This document shows, piece by piece, positions 58,901 through 64,000 of a DNA stretch of 64,000 bases. Position 1 is the stretch's first letter. Every line of letters starts with the position of its first letter. The notes below the pieces were generated by a model. It was not told where the DNA came from. It was given only the letters and a program-made list of their open reading frames with translations, and searched no databases. Source of the DNA: Beroe forskalii. Lineage: Eukaryota; Ctenophora; Nuda; Beroida; Beroidae. A program made the translations under genes and the position numbers. The stretch lies in NCBI GenBank assembly GCA_011033025.1, contig WFMF01000143.1:310001-374000 (forward strand). Direction: 5' to 3'.

Positions 58901-61900
58901 TCGTATAAATAATGAGTGATTTACCCCTTGATTTACAAGTTTATGCTCAATTAGGTTCACTCTACCACTTCACAAAAACCAATGAGCATTGATCCATGAC
59001 TAGACGGGTCCCCAGAGAAACAGGAATACAGAGACCTTGCTGGTGTGATAAGCACCAATGACCGGCGAGGATAGATAATAGATATGTGTTACACTTACAG
59101 TTCATTACCAAACAAATTGCCAATATAAATTGCTACTGTACTTTGCGTCAACTCTATCAAATCTATCAGGATTTCCTGAGGCATACAACTATGAAGTATG
59201 ATTGTGATGACCATAAAAGGAGATCATATAACATAGTGATTGGTCGCATCCCAAACCAATTACAGATGTGTCTTTTTAAAAGCACTCACTGATACCACAC
59301 TTCATGTTCTAATACTCACCAATATTATATGCCAAAATGATAAGTTCATAATTATCCGACTCGAATCAAAGGTATGGTTTGATATCGATCTCTAACCTCA
59401 AAATGAATTGCATCGCAAATTAGACCTCACATTTCTAAGCAGACTTCCCTGCTAAACCAACCTTGGAGGGGTGGAGTTGGCAACAAATAATGAAATACAT
59501 CACACCTCCAAACCAATTGCTAGAAGTACCTTGAACAATTAACCACTAGACCTCCCAGTGACTCTAGGGAGAATCATGCACCATCACTGGGCGCTCAGTC
59601 CCTCTCCTATCGCATTCCATTATATTTATATCAAAATATATGTTTCCAATATACGACTGATACTTAAATAGAAACACACGGCGTTTGAGCTGCATAGCAG
59701 GGGGTCATTGGGGCGATTGTTTAATTTATTAGGGTAATTGTCATGATACATAGTCACTGGTGCATATAGTAATCTATTGGTGCAGGGGCATGCAGGATTG
59801 CAGGGGCATGCAGGGGTGCTTGACATCTTTGCACCTAGATAATGAATGGTTTTAATGAGTAACGGTTCCAGGGCAAGGCATTCAAGCACAGTGCTATGAA
59901 TGTTAGGGATACTGATACAGTTTATAGTTTATTTCAGACGAACTTCCGGGGTTGATGATCTGCTGATATAGACTTGGTGATACAACCAAATGGAATGGCT
60001 GAGCTAAAAATAGGAACATGTAACATTTGGCAACAAATCATGATTCATGATCAACTAATTTACTCCAAATTATTGATACAGAAGGGCAAATTGATGGGGC
60101 AGTCAATAATCTGAGGCCAATCCTTTATTAATACCATTACTATGTAGACAGTAGCGATATCATTGTTAATGGTATGGGAGGGTAACAATCAGGGAGTAGG
60201 AAGTAAATCAGGGACCAGAGTAAAGTGGAGTACCAATTCACTTCAATACCAACCCACATTTTAGGGAGGCAAGGTTATTGGTTTTGACAAGCATTTTATC
60301 ATTATCGCGATAGCTGTTTCCACTCAAATCCAGGCACTGCCAAGGACAAGACAACTAACAATGGCCATCCTATCTATCTTGAGCAGATTTTGGGGTTTCA
60401 AGATTTTATGGGGATGAAATTACAGCCCTGATTCATGAAGGGTCTAGCCGATGGTATATCTCAGTCAATATTGAGTGATCTATTGGCGGCCAACATAAAT
60501 TCCTCCCCCCACTATAGATGTTCAATTAACGTGACTTTCTCACTCTCAGTTCCTATTCATTGTAGCCTGGCAGGTGTGGGCCCTAGTCCCACGACGTACC
60601 GTAATCTGTCACAACTAAGACCCTAAGATACGTCTCCCTGCCGTAGGGCTGAACGTGTCAGAGTTAACCCTGCATAAGCCGACAGTGCTCAAAGCACATA
60701 ATCCATATTTCCATCCGAGGTCACACTTCTACATTTAGGATAAAACCACTGGAAGCAAAATAATTTAATATAGAGCATTTCCACCATAAATGTTATATGT
60801 TACTGAGTCGCAGTGCACTTATAATGTCAGCCTGCATGCTTGATTTGTTTCAAAAATCAAGTTTAACCACTTCACCAATGAACTCTTAGAAAACCAATCA
60901 CGTGACTGCTCTCGACCAATGAGCGCGCAGTAAGTCTGCATGTCATGCAGCTTTTTGGTGCACACACATGTTTTGTATCATTGGACCTCTGCGCAGCAGA
61001 GGGAAGGAGGTCTGCGGACCAAAGACAAGTTTGTGTGTCTGTCTGTGTGTGTGTGGCGTTAGTGGTTGCTGTGGTTCACACGGGAAGACATCAGGGATAA
61101 TTTTAGCTGACATCGCACAGAGGGATCTGCAGAGTAATGATAAGAGGACGAGGTCATTATATCAACCAATGATGGTGCTGCATAAATAGACACAATGAAT
61201 AAAACCACAAATACTCAGTGTATCTATTATGTGTAGTGAGAGATTGCGCGCGGTAGGTTTAGTATAGTGGTTATCGCACAATATATGTTACTTATTAGTA
61301 AAACATGACGTCACCAACACGTTTTGGCCCTGATAATGACGTCACTATTTCGCACATATGTTTGATAAGTACTACCAAAGTGGCGTGTGCCACACAAAGA
61401 GTACTCAGGGAGGAGGAAGGTGTGATATGCGACACACCCCTTTGGTGTGGCGTAAATCTTGTGAACAACATTGGTAGTTAAAGACAAAGAGTATGCAGGA
61501 TGAAGTTGCCTGTCTCAAGTACTTGAAACTTGGAAGGTGCTTACTAATAGCTATGTGAATTATTTATAGGTTGGGTTGATTGGTGGCGAAGATGCAGACC
61601 AAAAGTGGAAATTCATAGACGAAATCAGAACTTTACTAAGTTTCCCAGACAAACCTGCCAGGCAGAAGTTTAGCGATTTCAGCCCACTTGTTTCCGAGTC
61701 TCTGGTGAGCGTCCACTATCTTCCTATCTTCGTCTTCAGACCACGGGTTCTTGTTTATATCAGGGTTCAGGTGGTTGTGCCATCTGTCGGGGATAAAGAG
61801 GGATTAAAAAAAGGGATTAAAAAGTTGAAAACTCAACAGGGATTTGCCAGGGATAAACAAGGATTAAAACCGCTACGGGGATTAAAGAGCAGTTTTTCAA

Positions 61901-63409
61901 TCATTGAAGTTCGTATGTAACTTTATTTCATAGACGAGGGTTAATTTCAACTTAGTAGATAAAGGTCATGTCCTTATCATTCGTCGTTGTCTGCAAATGA
62001 CATGGAATATGAAATCATGGCACGTGAGGGTTCAATTGAGGTAGAATTGTAGAACCGCATGTTCAATGTTCATCTACAGTCGTTCACTAGAGACCTTGGG
62101 AAGGTTATTTCTGCGTAGATAACACGTAACAATTAATGATTCTAATTGAAGATCTTTGCAAGGACGGGTAAAAGAGCGAATTTAGATCATTGTTTGTTTG
62201 GGTGCTATCTGTTCATGGTCACACAATCGAGTCCCATTAAACATTAGTAAAAACCTGGAGAAAATGGGAAAAATTAAACTATTATTTAATGAATTGACTT
62301 GTAAATTAGAAATTTTGAATCACTGTAATATCTCACCTCTCCCGGCACTGTTTTCCAATCCTTCCGCTGAGATGCTTGGCAATCATGGACCACCGTTTGG
62401 GCCCGTACTTCTTAACGAGCTCCCTGACCTTCTCATCCTCTTCCTTCGTCCAGGGTCCCTTCACCAGAGACGGGTTTACCACTTTCTGCCACCTGAGCAG
62501 ATTATTGTTAAATCTGAGGTGAGAACCAGACATAGACAGACAAAGAGGGGCCACGACACATGTTATTGCATAGTTTTATCAAGACAAAGTGGCGCATAGG
62601 TTTTGTTAAGTGCTCCGAGGATTTTTAGAAAGTTTTCTCGCGAGGTACTTGCATGTCATTAGCGTTCAGAAGTTCAGATTGGAGAGAACCAAGGTTTGTA
62701 ATTGGTTAATTTAGTTTTGAAGCACTTTTCGAGATTTTAAGAAAAATATGGCGTAATTCTTTTCACCCAACGATTAAAAAGACAAAATGGTTGCGTAATT
62801 AAAAGCAATTTCATAAATGTTAAATAGAAAAACGAGCAAAAAGAAGATAATACCCGAGAAAAAATAGAAAGAACATCTAATTTCTAGCATGTGTTTGCAT
62901 GTGTACCTGTGAAGGCAGTCAATAGCCGTTCTCCCTGGAATGTGAAGAGCAATCTCCCTCCAATTCTTAGTTCCATTCTCCTTCTCAGCGAGGTACTTTA
63001 GCAGACTATCTTCCTCCTTGCTCCACTTCGACTTGTTGACTTTCCTCTGGTGTTGTTGCTGTTGCTGGGTCATCTTGGGGGGTTTAGTGCTCTGATTGCT
63101 ACTTTCTTGGGCACTCCTGCGGGAGAAAGGAAGGGCGTGAAATTTATTATCAGAAACGGTGAAAGAAAATATTTCATTTCAAACAGAAGTATTAGACTGT
63201 AAAAATGGTCAATTGAGGAAAAACGTAACGCAGTCTTGATATGAAATTTATAATACACACTTCTTGATCTCGGGAGATTTCAGGTCGATGGCAGGAATGT
63301 TGAGCATGTCGCTGAGGATGTATCTGTTGGGCAGAGGGGGTGACTGGGGCACGTTCTTCAGGGAACCCCCGAACGTAGCCTGACCGAAAAAGGGCTTCTC
63401 AGTCGCCAT
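46942..63409 (-). CDS. MYB: Three-repeat Myb transcription factor (MYB/MYBL2 type), 19 exons
   Basis: Nuclear DNA-binding protein of the animal c-Myb/A-Myb/B-Myb family. Exons: 63261-63409, 62907-63116, 62337-62492, 61655-61783, 58224-58296, 57167-57217, 54715-54771, 53293-53393, 52909-53069, 52585-52698, 51940-52067, 51402-51740, 50828-50927, 48969-49300, 48683-48808, 48405-48512, 47694-47783, 47277-47369, 46942-47097. Phases all agree: 890 residues, longer than human MYBL2 (700). R1 is at about 78-125 (KWSKEEDSLLKYL), R2 at about 131-172 (GPWTKEEDEKVRELVKKYGP), R3 at about 183-232 (NPWSEDEDRKIVDAHQRLGN, DNAIKNHWNSTVKKR). A long low-complexity middle includes His-rich and Gln-rich tracts. 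The C-terminal block SPFSKAMAATEKKYGPLRQI and the end WEDIVLGGSEDQRWMTDVAR match the conserved B-Myb C-terminus. VKIEPE in exon 18 is a candidate SUMO site. The ATG is 7 nt after an acceptor. Introns are large (up to 3.4 kb). C-terminal features favour MYBL2. Confidence 0.96.
47100..47190. repeat. Three copies of a 32-bp unit beside the last MYB exon
   Basis: CTGAAATAGAGGAATTTAG recurs three times starting at the acceptor of the last MYB exon, so on the minus strand each copy ends in an acceptor-like CTATTTCAG or CCATTTCAG. Confidence 0.75.
56762..56830. repeat. 17-bp tandem repeat in a MYB intron
   Basis: Four copies of CACATGATTGGATGGAT, non-coding, in the intron between exons 6 and 7. Confidence 0.85.
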
Positions 63410-64000
63410 CAACCAGCTAAAGGTGAATTTAAGGTTGAAACAAAGTAACGATACAACTTGCAGAGAATGGAGAGTTCGTAAAATCGCACATGTTTAAAAT
63501 GAAGAATCATATGCAACCAACACCTGATAGTCGTAATATCTGATCGAGAGCAAAATAATACGGATTGAAAGATGGTTCTGATTTAAAACAGGCCAGTTAT
63601 CCGTAAAACAAGAATACTGAGTAGTTATAAGCAAAAATCCAATCAATTGGTACCAGTAATTCCCGAAATCAGCTTTAACAAGATCACCAATTAGTTGTTG
63701 AGTGACAAGTAATAAGTAACCAGTAATTAAAATCTGATCCCAGGTACTACTATCTAATTACCCAACAATTACAGTAACAAGGGGCTAACATCAAATAGCA
63801 ATTAGCAGGCTGTTTGAACGTCAATCAACGAAGCTCCAGGTTTTATGCGTAAGATTGGAACACTGCAGGGCAGCACTCAAGGAACGCAACTACAGAGTGG
63901 TGCATATGAAGTGGTTGAGTGAGAGTGAGAGCAGGGGACGAGCAGAAAGAGAATGGAGCAGAGAAAGCGAGTGAATGAGGGAGAGAGAGGAGGGGCAGAG
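63410..64000 (-). promoter_or_regulatory. Region upstream of the MYB start codon
   Basis: Acceptor-like CACCTTTAG (minus strand, ends at 63417) lies 7 nt before the ATG. The far end (63920-64000) is a purine-rich GAGA tract. I see no TATA box and no E2F-type site of the kind that controls vertebrate B-Myb. Confidence 0.35.

Overview
The window is nuclear DNA from an animal. The genes are split by many GT-AG introns. One is a DEG/ENaC channel, a family essentially confined to animals, and another is a full-length three-repeat Myb. The DNA is AT-rich and unusually dense in 15-60 bp minisatellites. At six genes a splice acceptor lies 2-21 nt before the proposed start codon, which fits spliced-leader trans-splicing or short 5'UTR introns. 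I infer an invertebrate, probably an early-branching lineage. A ctenophore is my leading guess, but the sequence does not prove it.

Layout. 1-3037 (+): papain-family cysteine protease, 5' end outside the window, with an array of copied exon sequence in one intron. 3865-5394 (+): short-chain dehydrogenase-like protein that has lost its catalytic motifs. 6107-20217 (-): complete 22-exon IGHMBP2-type helicase. Its 5.8 kb intron 15 houses two tandemly duplicated genes for small secreted proteins, each accompanied by a 15-bp minisatellite; one copy also carries an approximately 0.93 kb insertion. 21412-24721 (+): major facilitator transporter with a 60-bp coding repeat and a 45-nt intron. 25276-25554 (-): COA4. 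25933-27285 (-): single-exon CIAO3/NARFL. 27641-28310: 16-bp minisatellite. 30208-31144 (+): two-exon gene I do not recognise. 31145-42632 is mostly repeats: a GC-rich element in inverted copies, a 15-bp minisatellite, possible exons around 38.6 and 40.1 kb, a block that looks like poor base calling, and an array of E-box palindromes. 42644-44608 (+): DEG/ENaC channel. 46942-63409 (-): complete 19-exon Myb/B-Myb gene.

IGHMBP2 and MYB reconstruct with consistent intron phases over 41 exons and no frame error, so the assembly is good there. Other genes (DEG/ENaC, the transporter, nested secreted copy B, the 30.2 kb gene) need one-base changes, and all of these fall in short homopolymers. That pattern points to sequencing error or recent decay. 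CIAO3 and COA4 lie in tandem and both serve metal-cofactor assembly (cytosolic Fe-S and cytochrome oxidase). Otherwise the neighbours have no obvious shared pathway. I saw no tRNA, rRNA, CRISPR array, retrovirus-like element or other virus-like element.
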